This document shows positions 1-5,880 of a stretch of DNA of 7,298 nucleotides, one piece after another. Every line of letters begins with the position of its first letter. Within the stretch, counting starts at the first letter, position 1. The stretch is from Clostridiales bacterium (lineage in GTDB: Bacteria; Bacillota; Clostridia; Lachnospirales; WQUN01), in assembly GCA_031273705.1 (NCBI GenBank), contig JAISRJ010000114.1, positions 1 through 7,298 on the forward strand, in the 5' to 3' direction. Under the pieces are notes generated by a model. The model saw only the letters and a list, made by a program, of their open reading frames with translations, was not told where the DNA came from and did no database searches. A program made the position numbers and the translations under genes.

Positions 1-1
1 G

Positions 2-496
2 ATGAAGATAAAAGACAATATAACCATTGGACTGCAAGGTTATTCAACATCCCAAAAAGATGAAATAGCGTATAAGTACCTAAAAATGGTTAATCTTAGC
101 GGATTTGAAAACGTCTATCCCAGCCAGTTGTCCGGAGGGATGAGCCAAAGAGCGGCAATTGCGAGGGCATTGGTCAACAGCCCCGAAATTTTGCTGCTGG
201 ATGAACCCTTCGGCGCGTTGGACGCACTCACCCGTATTCAAATGCAGAAAGAAATCATGAATATCTGGGAAGCGGAAAAGACCACAATGATCTTAGTAAC
301 CCATGATATAGAAGAGGCTATCTATTTGGGCGAAAGAGTCATTGTTATGTCCTCCAGACCGGGTACGATTGGAATGAAATTAAAGGTTGACATAGTAAAA
401 GATCGCGCAAGCTCGGATTTTGCCTACTATAAAAGTAAAATTTATGGCTATTTCTTTCAGGAAGAGGAAAACAGAGGCAGTGATTACATAATTTAG
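2..496 (+). CDS. ABC transporter ATP-binding protein, SsuB/TauB/NrtD family (5' partial)
   Basis: This is the C-terminal 164 residues of the ATPase of a sulfonate/taurine/nitrate/sulfate-type importer, which hydrolyses ATP on the inner face of the membrane. The Walker A part lies off the left edge, so the ATG at position 2 is an internal Met and not the start. Visible motifs are the signature LSGGM (residues 43-47 of the visible part), Walker B LLLDEP with the FGALDALTR D-loop that is typical of this family, and the H-loop VTHD followed by EEAIYLGERVIVMSSRPG. The gene ends 47 bases before the sulfite reductase gene with no obvious terminator between them, so co-transcription is plausible. I infer that it imports an oxidised sulfur compound because sulfite reduction follows. 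The family also carries nitrate, bicarbonate and thiamine precursors, so the substrate is not proven. Confidence 0.9.
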   Translation: MKIKDNITIGLQGYSTSQKDEIAYKYLKMVNLSGFENVYPSQLSGGMSQRAAIARALVNSPEILLLDEPFGALDALTRIQMQKEIMNIWEAEKTTMILVTHDIEEAIYLGERVIVMSSRPGTIGMKLKVDIVKDRASSDFAYYKSKIYGYFFQEEENRGSDYII

Positions 497-543
497 GCAG
501 TTCACATATTTAATTATTTACTTATTTGATAGAGGGAGCATAA

Positions 544-1434
544 ATGGCGGTAGATTATAAAGCTCTAAAAAGCGGCGGCTTTATGCGACAGGTTCAAAAA
601 GATCATTTTTCCATGCGTCTTAAAGTGGTCGGAGGCAATCTTACGACAGAGCAATTTGACGTTATTTCGGCTGTGGCAAAACAATATGGTCACGGTTATA
701 TCCATCTCACATCCAGACAAGGTATAGAAATTCCATTTATTAGGCTGCAAGATATTGAAGAAGTAAAAAAAGCACTGGAAGACGGCGGCGTTTTTTCCGG
801 AATCTGCGGACCAAGAGTCCGAACTGTTACCGCTTGTCAGGGCGACCGGATTTGTCCATCCGGATGTATAGATACATATGATTTGGCGCAAGACATTTCC
901 GCGCGGTATTTTGGCAGGGAACTGCCCCATAAATTCAAATTCGGCGTTACGGGCTGTATGAATAACTGTTTAAAAGCGGAAGAAAATGATTTGGGTATTA
1001 AGGGCGGTCTGGAAGTTTCTGTTAACCATGACGATTGTATTCGTTGCGGAGTGTGCGTAAAGGTTTGCAGAGAAAACGCCGTTTCGATTCAAGATGATGA
1101 AGTAACCGTCGATTACGACAAATGTAATTATTGCGGGAGATGTGTGAAATCGTGCCCAACCGACGCGTTTATAGGTGAAAGTGTCTATATTCTCTATTTC
1201 GGAGGTACATTTGGCAATATGATTGCCCAAGGAGTGGAAATACTGCGCCCGGTAAAGGATAAAGAAACAGTTTTTAAGGCTGCGGACGCCGCGCTTTCTT
1301 TTTATGACAGGTACGGTAAACCCTCGGAGCGGTTTAGAAAATCCATAGAGAGAGAAGGCATAGAAAAATTCCGTGAGTATATTATAGAGAAAGTTTCTCC
1401 TTCTTTATCAGAAAACATGGGAGGAAATGAATGA
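544..1434 (+). CDS. Sulfite reductase, compact siroheme/[4Fe-4S] type with 2x[4Fe-4S] ferredoxin domain
   Basis: This 296-residue protein is a predicted cytoplasmic six-electron sulfite-to-sulfide reductase of the AsrC/small Dsr-like class. Residues 1-75 form the nitrite/sulfite reductase ferredoxin-like half domain, with the hallmark HLTSRQGIEIP at 54-64. The siroheme/[4Fe-4S] ligands fit C98-x5-C104 and C138-x3-C142. A two-cluster ferredoxin insert follows, with Cys 165/168/171/175 and 194/197/200/204. The fold then resumes to the C-terminus. The start is the ATG at 544, preceded by GAGGGAG at 532-538. The stop overlaps the TusA start by 4 bp (ATGA), which implies translational coupling. 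No flavin or NADH subunit is adjacent, so electrons probably come from a ferredoxin-like donor (inference). A nitrite reductase is the main alternative, but the TusA-ThiS-ThiF-JAMM neighbours favour sulfite. The symbol is left empty because the family naming (asrC, dsr-like, sir) is ambiguous. Confidence 0.88.
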   Translation: MAVDYKALKSGGFMRQVQKDHFSMRLKVVGGNLTTEQFDVISAVAKQYGHGYIHLTSRQGIEIPFIRLQDIEEVKKALEDGGVFSGICGPRVRTVTACQGDRICPSGCIDTYDLAQDISARYFGRELPHKFKFGVTGCMNNCLKAEENDLGIKGGLEVSVNHDDCIRCGVCVKVCRENAVSIQDDEVTVDYDKCNYCGRCVKSCPTDAFIGESVYILYFGGTFGNMIAQGVEILRPVKDKETVFKAADAALSFYDRYGKPSERFRKSIEREGIEKFREYIIEKVSPSLSENMGGNE

Positions 1435-1694
1435 GTGACAGAATAATCGCTGAAATAAATGAAATTAAAGAAAAGATAGATATAACCCATTTGGTTTGCC
1501 CGATGACCTTTGTAAAGGCAAAAGCGACTATCGAAGAGCTGGAACTCGGCGAGATTTTGGAAATTCGGCTAAACGACGGCGAACCAGTTCAAAATGTGCC
1601 TCGCAGCTTGAAGGAGGACGGGCAAAAAGTCTTAAAATTAAAGGATAATCTGGACGGAACATATACGTTATATGTAAGAAAAGATTCGGAGTGA
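1431..1694 (+). CDS. TusA/SirA-like sulfur carrier protein
   Basis: This 87-residue protein belongs to the TusA (SirA/YedF) family, small carriers that hold sulfur as a persulfide on one Cys. The family motif Cys-Pro-x-x-x-x-x-Lys-Ala is seen at residues 23-30 (CPMTFVKA), and the typical body follows: EELELGEILEIRLNDGEPVQNVPRS, then a charged linker and a final beta strand. C23 is the only Cys in the protein and so the candidate persulfide site. The start at 1431 is fixed by GGGAGGA at 1419-1425 and by the ATGA overlap with the sulfite reductase. Its position between the reductase and the ThiS-like carrier suggests that it relays or buffers sulfur between them. That is inference: in the Wolinella pathway bisulfide alone is reported as the sulfur source. 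Confidence 0.88.
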   Translation: MSDRIIAEINEIKEKIDITHLVCPMTFVKAKATIEELELGEILEIRLNDGEPVQNVPRSLKEDGQKVLKLKDNLDGTYTLYVRKDSE

Positions 1695-1698
1695 GGTG
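1693..1698 (+). promoter_or_regulatory. Ribosome binding site fixing the ThiS-like start
   Basis: GAGGTG lies 4 bases before the ATG at 1703 and overlaps the TusA stop codon. It favours ATG 1703 over the upstream in-frame GTG at 1691, which would add only MRCF before the family's usual first beta strand (MKLTVSGK). Confidence 0.7.
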
Positions 1699-1702
1699 TT
1701 TT

Positions 1703-1909
1703 ATGAAATTAACGGTATCCGGAAAAACAAATGATTATTCTGAAAAACTTACGGTCAAAGAACTGATAGTTTTGGAAAATATTGAAACGCCGGAATATGT
1801 CTCTGTTTCCGTCAATGATGAATTTGTAAAGAGCGGGGATTTTGAAACCCATTTATTGCGGGACGGGGATTATGTAGAGTTTCTTTATTTTATGGGCGGC
1901 GGGTGTTGA
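1703..1909 (+). CDS. ThiS/MoaD-like (HcyS-like) sulfur carrier protein with C-terminal Cys cap
   Basis: This 68-residue beta-grasp protein is a ubiquitin-like sulfur carrier. It has an N-terminal beta hairpin (MKLTVSGKTNDYSEK), the LTVKELI helix start, the middle motif VSVSVNDEFV that matches ThiS 'vAVavNgevV', and LLRDGDYVEFLYFMGGGC at the end. Active carriers end in Gly-Gly so that the terminal carboxylate can be adenylated. Here a Cys (C68) follows G65-G66-G67, so the product is probably a precursor that must be trimmed. A JAMM peptidase two genes downstream is the obvious processing enzyme, as reported for HcyD acting on HcyS-Ala in Wolinella. The gene lies 8 bases after tusA and ends 1 base before the E1 gene. 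No thiG, thiH or molybdopterin genes are near, so I favour homocysteine/cysteine synthesis over thiamine or molybdopterin. The symbol is withheld because orthology to HcyS is inferred. Confidence 0.85.
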   Translation: MKLTVSGKTNDYSEKLTVKELIVLENIETPEYVSVSVNDEFVKSGDFETHLLRDGDYVEFLYFMGGGC

Positions 1910-1910
1910 C

Positions 1911-2711
1911 ATGGCGTTGACAGACGACCAACTGCAAAGATATTCCAGGCATATAATATTAAAGGAAATAGGTGTAAAAGGCCAGAAAAGGCTTTTAAAT
2001 TCTAGTGTACTAATAATCGGAGCCGGTGGATTGGGCGCGCCTGTCGGCTTATATCTGGCGGCCGCCGGTATTGGAAAAATCGGAATCGCCGACGCGGACG
2101 ATGTGGATTTATCCAACTTACAGCGGCAAGTCATTCATTCTACCGCGGATATTGGCAAAGCAAAGGTATCATCCGCGAAAGAAAGTATGCTTGCTATAAA
2201 TCCAGAGATAGAAGTGGATACATACCACGACTTTGTAAGCGCCTCCAATATTTTGGATATGATAAGAAAATATGATTTTATCATTGACGGAACAGATAAT
2301 TTTCCCGCTAAATTTCTAATAAATGACGCTTGTGTTCTCGCGGAAAAACCATTTTCTCACGCGGGTATTATAAGATTTAAGGGCCAGTTAATGACCTACG
2401 CGCCGGGTAAATCCCCTTGTTATCGATGTGTCTTTAAGACGCCCCCTCCCCCGGATGCCGTACCCACTTGCAAGCAAGCCGGAGTAATTGGGGCTATGGG
2501 TGGTGTGATTGGTTCCCTTCAAGCTATGGAAGCCGTTAAGTATCTTACGGGGATTGGGGATCTGCTAACGGGTTACCTGCTTACATACGACGCTTTAAAA
2601 ATGGAATTTCGTAAAATCAAACTGCCGTTCGATAAGGATTGCGCGGTTTGCGGCGAACATCCCGCAATTCTTTCGCCTATAGATTATGAACAGGCGGTTT
2701 GCGCCATATGA
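1911..2711 (+). CDS. ThiF/MoeB/HesA-family E1-like adenylyltransferase (HcyF-like)
   Basis: This 266-residue enzyme adenylates the C-terminal Gly of a ubiquitin-like sulfur carrier with ATP. The sequence shows the N-terminal helix QLQRYSRHIILKEIGVKGQ, the nucleotide loop GAGGLG (37-42), DLSNLQRQ (67-73) with the Arg finger region, and DGTDNFPAKFLIND (127-139). It also has the zinc ligands C170-x2-C173 and C244-x2-C247 and a Cys (C187) just before AGVIG, where ThiF/MoeB enzymes place their conserved Cys. It is about the length of ThiF/MoeB and lacks the C-terminal rhodanese domain of MoeZ/MOCS3. That fits direct attack by sulfide, or by sulfur from TusA, rather than a built-in persulfide donor. 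It begins 1 base after the ThiS-like stop, so the two are almost certainly partners. Its stop overlaps the JAMM gene start by 4 bp. Confidence 0.92.
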   Translation: MALTDDQLQRYSRHIILKEIGVKGQKRLLNSSVLIIGAGGLGAPVGLYLAAAGIGKIGIADADDVDLSNLQRQVIHSTADIGKAKVSSAKESMLAINPEIEVDTYHDFVSASNILDMIRKYDFIIDGTDNFPAKFLINDACVLAEKPFSHAGIIRFKGQLMTYAPGKSPCYRCVFKTPPPPDAVPTCKQAGVIGAMGGVIGSLQAMEAVKYLTGIGDLLTGYLLTYDALKMEFRKIKLPFDKDCAVCGEHPAILSPIDYEQAVCAI

Positions 2712-3148
2712 ATATGATCTGTAAGTTTATTTGTAAACTTAAGATAAAGAAAGCGGATTTTGATTTGATAGTCAGTCATGCAAAAAATAATTTGCCGAAT
2801 GAGGCTTGCGGATTACTGGCTGGGAAAATAGAAGATGGAATAAAAATTGTGGAAAAAATATATACGCTTACCAATATTGATGAATCCCCCGAGCATTTTT
2901 CCATTCACCCACAGGAACAATTACAGGCTATCAAAGACATCCGCCGTTTGGGGCTAAACCCCTTGGGGAATTTTCATTCTCATCCATCTACTCCCGCCAG
3001 ACCATCGAAAGAAGATATACGCCTGGCATATGATCCCCAAGCAAGTTATATGATATTGTCGTTGATGGATGAAACCCCCGTATTAAAATCATTTCATATA
3101 GAGAAAGCTAAGGGGACGGTATTAATTGAAGAAATTACAATTATTTAG
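2708..3148 (+). CDS. JAMM/MPN+ zinc metallopeptidase (Mec/HcyD-like, M67 family)
   Basis: This 146-residue protein is a JAMM isopeptidase-like zinc protease. The metal and catalytic residues are visible: E32 in NEACGLLAG, H90-S-H92-P, and S100-x2-D103, which together give HxHPx6SxxD. In sulfur-carrier pathways this family (Mec in Mycobacterium, HcyD in Wolinella) cleaves after Gly-Gly. It releases the amino acid from the carrier-amino acid adduct and, in Wolinella, first removes the capping Ala. Here the carrier has a Cys cap, so a double role is likely by inference. The start at ATG 2708 overlaps the E1 stop as ATGA. A second ATG at 2714 is possible, and the TTG at 2699 is not needed. The first residues (MNMICKFICK) hold two Cys not typical of the family, and the usual family start resembles KIKKADFD at 12-19. 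Confidence 0.9.
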   Translation: MNMICKFICKLKIKKADFDLIVSHAKNNLPNEACGLLAGKIEDGIKIVEKIYTLTNIDESPEHFSIHPQEQLQAIKDIRRLGLNPLGNFHSHPSTPARPSKEDIRLAYDPQASYMILSLMDETPVLKSFHIEKAKGTVLIEEITII

Positions 3149-4043
3149 CGCCTTCACGCTTGCTGTTCTGCTGTCCGCCTGTTCGGGGGGCGAAGGGACA
3201 GAGAGAGCCGAGTTAGATTTTTACATAAATGATTCTACTGCGGAAACCACGTATCAGACCGTGGCGGTATGCTCTGAAAGTCTGGCGGATTTGTGGCTGT
3301 TGGCGGGCGGTAAACTAGCCGCCGCCACTGACGATTGTTTTAACAGTGACTATGGATTGAAAATAAATGAAAACGAGACCCTCAATCTAGGATCTGTAAA
3401 GACTCCGAATGTTGAAAGTCTTGTATCCTTAAATCCCGACCTGGTAATAATGTCTGAAACTATTGCCGAGCAAGTGGAACTAAAAGAAATTATAACTCAA
3501 AGCGGCATTAAGACAAAATATTTTAGGATTGAGACTTTTGAAGATTATTTATCGGCGTTAAAATTTTGTACGGACATTACTCGCAGACCGGATTTATATG
3601 ATAAAAACGGTTTGGAGATTAAAGCGGAGATAGACGCCTTAATTTCCGCAAACAGTTTTGACGCGAACATTCTGATGCTGCGCGCCCAATCTACTAAAAT
3701 AGAGGTAAAGAGCAGTGACAGTGTTATGACCGGTATAATGCTGAAAGATTTGGGGTGTACGAACATTGCGGACAGTGAGAATTCTTTGCTGGAAGAACTG
3801 AATATAGAAGTAATAATAGCGAAAGATCCGGATATAATTTTTGTCACAACAATGGGAGATACTCAGGCGGCCAGGGACTTGATGTCGGAAACGCTTGCGC
3901 AACCGGCTTGGCAAAGCTTACGGGCTGTAAAAGAGGACAGAGTTTTTATTTTAGATAAAGCGTTATTTCATCTAAAACCCAATGAAAGATGGGCGGAAAG
4001 CTATCAGTGTTTAATTGACATTTTAGGAGGTGAGATCGCTTAA
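3126..4043 (+). CDS. FecB/BtuF-type ABC transporter substrate-binding lipoprotein
   Basis: This 305-residue protein is the extracellular, lipid-anchored binding protein of a class II metal-chelate importer. A short signal peptide has a basic start (MKK), a hydrophobic core and the lipobox LSAC, with C19 as the lipidated residue, followed by SGGEG as a flexible tether. Two lobes follow: YQTVAVCSESLADLWLLAGGK and the ESLVSLNPDLVIM motif in the first, and LKDLGCTNIAD, IAKDPDIIFV and PAWQSLRAVKEDRVFIL in the second. The end (LFHLKPNERWAESYQCLIDIL) is typical of Firmicute FecB-like proteins. The start is TTG at 3126, with GGGGAC about 8-10 bases upstream, and lies 23 bases inside the JAMM gene in another frame, so translation is probably coupled. 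The substrate cannot be read from the sequence; iron complexes, heme or corrinoids are usual. Confidence 0.88.
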   Translation: MKKLQLFSAFTLAVLLSACSGGEGTERAELDFYINDSTAETTYQTVAVCSESLADLWLLAGGKLAAATDDCFNSDYGLKINENETLNLGSVKTPNVESLVSLNPDLVIMSETIAEQVELKEIITQSGIKTKYFRIETFEDYLSALKFCTDITRRPDLYDKNGLEIKAEIDALISANSFDANILMLRAQSTKIEVKSSDSVMTGIMLKDLGCTNIADSENSLLEELNIEVIIAKDPDIIFVTTMGDTQAARDLMSETLAQPAWQSLRAVKEDRVFILDKALFHLKPNERWAESYQCLIDILGGEIA

Positions 4044-4145
4044 CGCAAATCGGACCATCCGTCGCATAGCGCGAAAAGCCCCGCCTCATCTACCGTAGAG
4101 CGCAGGTTCAAGGTTGTATGCGGCGTGAGTATGTAATATAAACGG
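4037..4145. other. Unexplained spacer flanked by 8-bp direct repeats
   Basis: The binding-protein and permease genes are separated by about 108 bases, whereas all other joints from 1431 to 5817 overlap or touch. GGTGAGAT occurs at 4029-4036 and again at 4146-4153, on either side of this stretch. The left copy sits in a strong Shine-Dalgarno-like string (AGGAGGTGAG) that has no start codon after it. The right copy is the ribosome binding site of the permease. The stretch is locally GC-rich (for example AAAAGCCCCGCCTCATC) and contains the short hairpin CGGA-CCA-TCCG at about 4052-4062. It could be a small inserted repeat or a degenerate regulatory leader. No known riboswitch is recognised. Confidence 0.35.
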
Positions 4146-4151
4146 GGTGAG
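4144..4151 (+). promoter_or_regulatory. Ribosome binding site of the FecCD permease
   Basis: GGGGTGAG lies 3 bases before the ATG at 4155 and abuts the ATG at 4152. Spacing favours 4155. An upstream in-frame TAA at 4134-4136 limits any longer N-terminus. Confidence 0.6.
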
Positions 4152-4154
4152 ATG

Positions 4155-5099
4155 ATGAAATTATCCGTTTTCGCCAGCCTGGGATTACTTGTGGTTGCTG
4201 TACTTGCCGGTCTGCTTGCCGGCAATAATCAGCCGGAGAATATTACAAGGATCATTTATTTAGTTCGTTTTCCAAGAACTTTAGCCGCACTTTTAGCAGG
4301 GGCGGCTTTTGCCGTTTCGGGAGCCGTGATTCAGTCTGTGTTGAATAATCCGCTGGCAAGCCCCGGGGTTATAGGCTTGAACGCGGGCGCGGGCTTTGGT
4401 GTGGCGTTGTTCGCGTTGCTTAACGGCATAACGCATACCTCCATCTTTTCCAATATCAGAACGGCGGCTTTTTTCGGGGCTATAGTAACGGTTTTCTTTG
4501 TGCTTATGCTGGCGCAAAAAACGGGCGCTTCCAGAACAACCACCATTCTCTCCGGTATAGCGATTTCCTCTTTTTTAACGGCGGGCACCAACGCCATTAC
4601 TTCTCTAAGGGTAGAGCTACTGGTGGATATAAAGTCCTTTCAACTTGGAGGAATAAGCGGAATAACCCTCTCCAAGATCTTTCCCGCGGGATATTATATT
4701 ATCGCGGCTGTTCTTATACTATGCGTGTTTCACACAGAACTGTCGGTGCTGTCCTTAGGGGAAGAAACAGCGCAAGGTTTAGGCTTGCGCGTTAATATAT
4801 ACAGATTCTTTTTTTTGCTGCTTGCGGCTGTTTTAGCCGCGTCGGCTGTTAGTTTCTCCGGATTGATAGGTTTTGTCGGTTTGATTGTTCCTCATATTGC
4901 GCGAAGATTGCTTAAGGGTAATACCCTGTCTTTAATTTCGGGTTCGGCGGTAATTGGCGGTGCTTTTCTTACGCTTTGCGACACTTTATCCAGAGTGGTG
5001 TTTCTGCCTTTTGAAATTCCGGTGGGGATAACTGTGGCATTTATCGGAACGCCCTTTTTTCTGCGTTTGCTATTTCGGCGCAAATCGTTTGAGGTATGA
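4155..5099 (+). CDS. FecCD/BtuC-family ABC transporter permease
   Basis: This protein of 314 residues (315 from ATG 4152) is the membrane-spanning subunit that forms the import channel as a homodimer. It is hydrophobic throughout, consistent with the roughly ten helices of the family. The first helix is FASLGLLVVAVLAGLLAG. Family hallmarks are RFPRTLAALLAGAAFAVSGAVIQ, the NNPLASPGVIGLNAGAG loop, and near the C-terminus GFVGLIVPHIARRLL, which forms the coupling contact with the ATPase. It is a little shorter than the usual 330-350 residues because the N-terminal cytoplasmic tail is minimal. The stop overlaps no start, but the ATPase start follows 1 base later. It works with the flanking binding protein and ATPase. 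The substrate is unknown. Confidence 0.93.
   Translation: MKLSVFASLGLLVVAVLAGLLAGNNQPENITRIIYLVRFPRTLAALLAGAAFAVSGAVIQSVLNNPLASPGVIGLNAGAGFGVALFALLNGITHTSIFSNIRTAAFFGAIVTVFFVLMLAQKTGASRTTTILSGIAISSFLTAGTNAITSLRVELLVDIKSFQLGGISGITLSKIFPAGYYIIAAVLILCVFHTELSVLSLGEETAQGLGLRVNIYRFFFLLLAAVLAASAVSFSGLIGFVGLIVPHIARRLLKGNTLSLISGSAVIGGAFLTLCDTLSRVVFLPFEIPVGITVAFIGTPFFLRLLFRRKSFEV
5091..5095 (+). promoter_or_regulatory. Ribosome binding site fixing the ATPase start
   Basis: GAGGT is 5 bases before ATG 5101. It favours this ATG over the upstream in-frame TTG at 5089, which would add only four residues ahead of the conserved MIELKNVCFGY start. Confidence 0.65.
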
Positions 5100-5100
5100 T

Positions 5101-5817
5101 ATGATAGAGCTGAAAAATGTGTGTTTCGGATATCCGAACAAGGCCGTTTTCCGCCGGGTATCCCTCAGAATGAGCGGGCATGATATAAGCTTTGTTTTGG
5201 GGCTTAACGGTTCCGGAAAAAGTACGCTGTTCAAATTAATTATGGGTCGTATTTCCCCCACATCCGGGGAGATTCTTTTAAATGGGAATAGCGTCGCCAA
5301 AATGAATCCGAAGGAAATCGCGAGAAACATTGCTTATCTACCGCAAACCAGAAATATTGCGGACATTGCGGTATATGATTTTGTATTGCATGGGCGCTTC
5401 CCGTATTTGGGATACCCTAGAATTTACGGTAACAATGATCGCCGGTGTGTTGAAAAATCTCTTGAGGAATTGGGGATATTAGATTTAAGAAATAATAAAC
5501 TGAAGAATCTGTCCGGAGGGGAACGGCAAAAGGTATATCTGGCAATGATTTTAACCCAGGATACAGAAATAGTGCTGCTGGATGAGCCTGATGTTTTTTT
5601 GGATATAAGAGCGAAGCATGAGTTATATCATATAATTAAACAACTAAAGCAAAAGGGAAAGAGTATTTTTATGATTACCCATGATTTGTATTCTACTATG
5701 CGATACGCCGATAAGATCTATTTTACGGAGAACGAAGGAATTCAAACATTTAATTCGGGGAAGGCGTTTGAAAATTCCGACGTATATAAAGCTATGCAAA
5801 ATGGCTTGAATCTGTAA
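5101..5817 (+). CDS. FecE/BtuD-type ABC transporter ATP-binding protein
   Basis: This 238-residue cytoplasmic ATPase powers the FecCD-type importer encoded just upstream. Motifs are Walker A GLNGSGKST (34-42), the Q-loop YLPQ (Q82) with the region NIADIAVYDFVLHGRFPYLG that is typical of metal-chelate transporters (TVYDxVLxGRxPY), signature LSGGE (137-141), Walker B IVLLDEP with catalytic E162, D-loop FLDI, and H-loop ITHD (H194). One oddity is the residue after LDEP: it is Asp (LDEPDVFLDI), where most relatives have Thr (LDEPTxxLDI). The Walker B Asp-Glu pair is intact, so activity is expected. The C-terminal tail is short. No clear rho-independent terminator is seen in the 63 bases before the next gene. 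Confidence 0.93.
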   Translation: MIELKNVCFGYPNKAVFRRVSLRMSGHDISFVLGLNGSGKSTLFKLIMGRISPTSGEILLNGNSVAKMNPKEIARNIAYLPQTRNIADIAVYDFVLHGRFPYLGYPRIYGNNDRRCVEKSLEELGILDLRNNKLKNLSGGERQKVYLAMILTQDTEIVLLDEPDVFLDIRAKHELYHIIKQLKQKGKSIFMITHDLYSTMRYADKIYFTENEGIQTFNSGKAFENSDVYKAMQNGLNL

Positions 5818-5836
5818 CGTTCTTAAAAACTTGCGG

Positions 5837-5864
5837 TATATAATCACGTATATTGTATTATATA
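5837..5864. promoter_or_regulatory. AT-rich dyad with TATAAT, possible promoter/operator of the zinc-ribbon gene
   Basis: TATATAAT (5837-5844) and ATTATATA (5857-5864) are perfect inverted repeats around a 12-base centre. The centre adds ACG/TGT pairing with one bulged base. A consensus TATAAT lies at 5839-5844, but no good -35 box is found 16-18 bases upstream. It may be a promoter with an operator-like dyad, or simple AT-rich spacer. Confidence 0.3.
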
Positions 5865-5880
5865 TTATTTGGAGGCGGTT

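Noticed and set aside
497..543. Riboswitch or terminator between the ABC ATPase and sulfite reductase genes
   Set aside because: Only 47 AT-rich bases with no stem-loop and T-run. This is too short for a SAM or T-box element, and only the ribosome binding site is visible.
565..930. Long reverse-strand reading frame inside the sulfite reductase gene
   Set aside because: It is antisense to a gene with clear catalytic motifs, and its translation shows no family features.
1703..2711. Thiamine or molybdopterin sulfur-transfer pair (ThiS-ThiF or MoaD-MoeB)
   Set aside because: No thiG, thiH, thiE or moa genes are adjacent. The sulfite reductase and JAMM neighbours and the capped carrier fit amino-acid sulfur assimilation better.
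4074..4148. Long-range hairpin sequestering the permease ribosome binding site (GCCCCG with CGGGGT)
   Set aside because: A stem of only six pairs including a G-U, with a loop of about 60 bases. It is not convincing without comparative support.
4040..4225. Reverse-strand reading frame across the spacer
   Set aside because: Most of it overlaps the permease start antisense, it has no ribosome binding site, and the product is not recognisable. It is probably a shadow.
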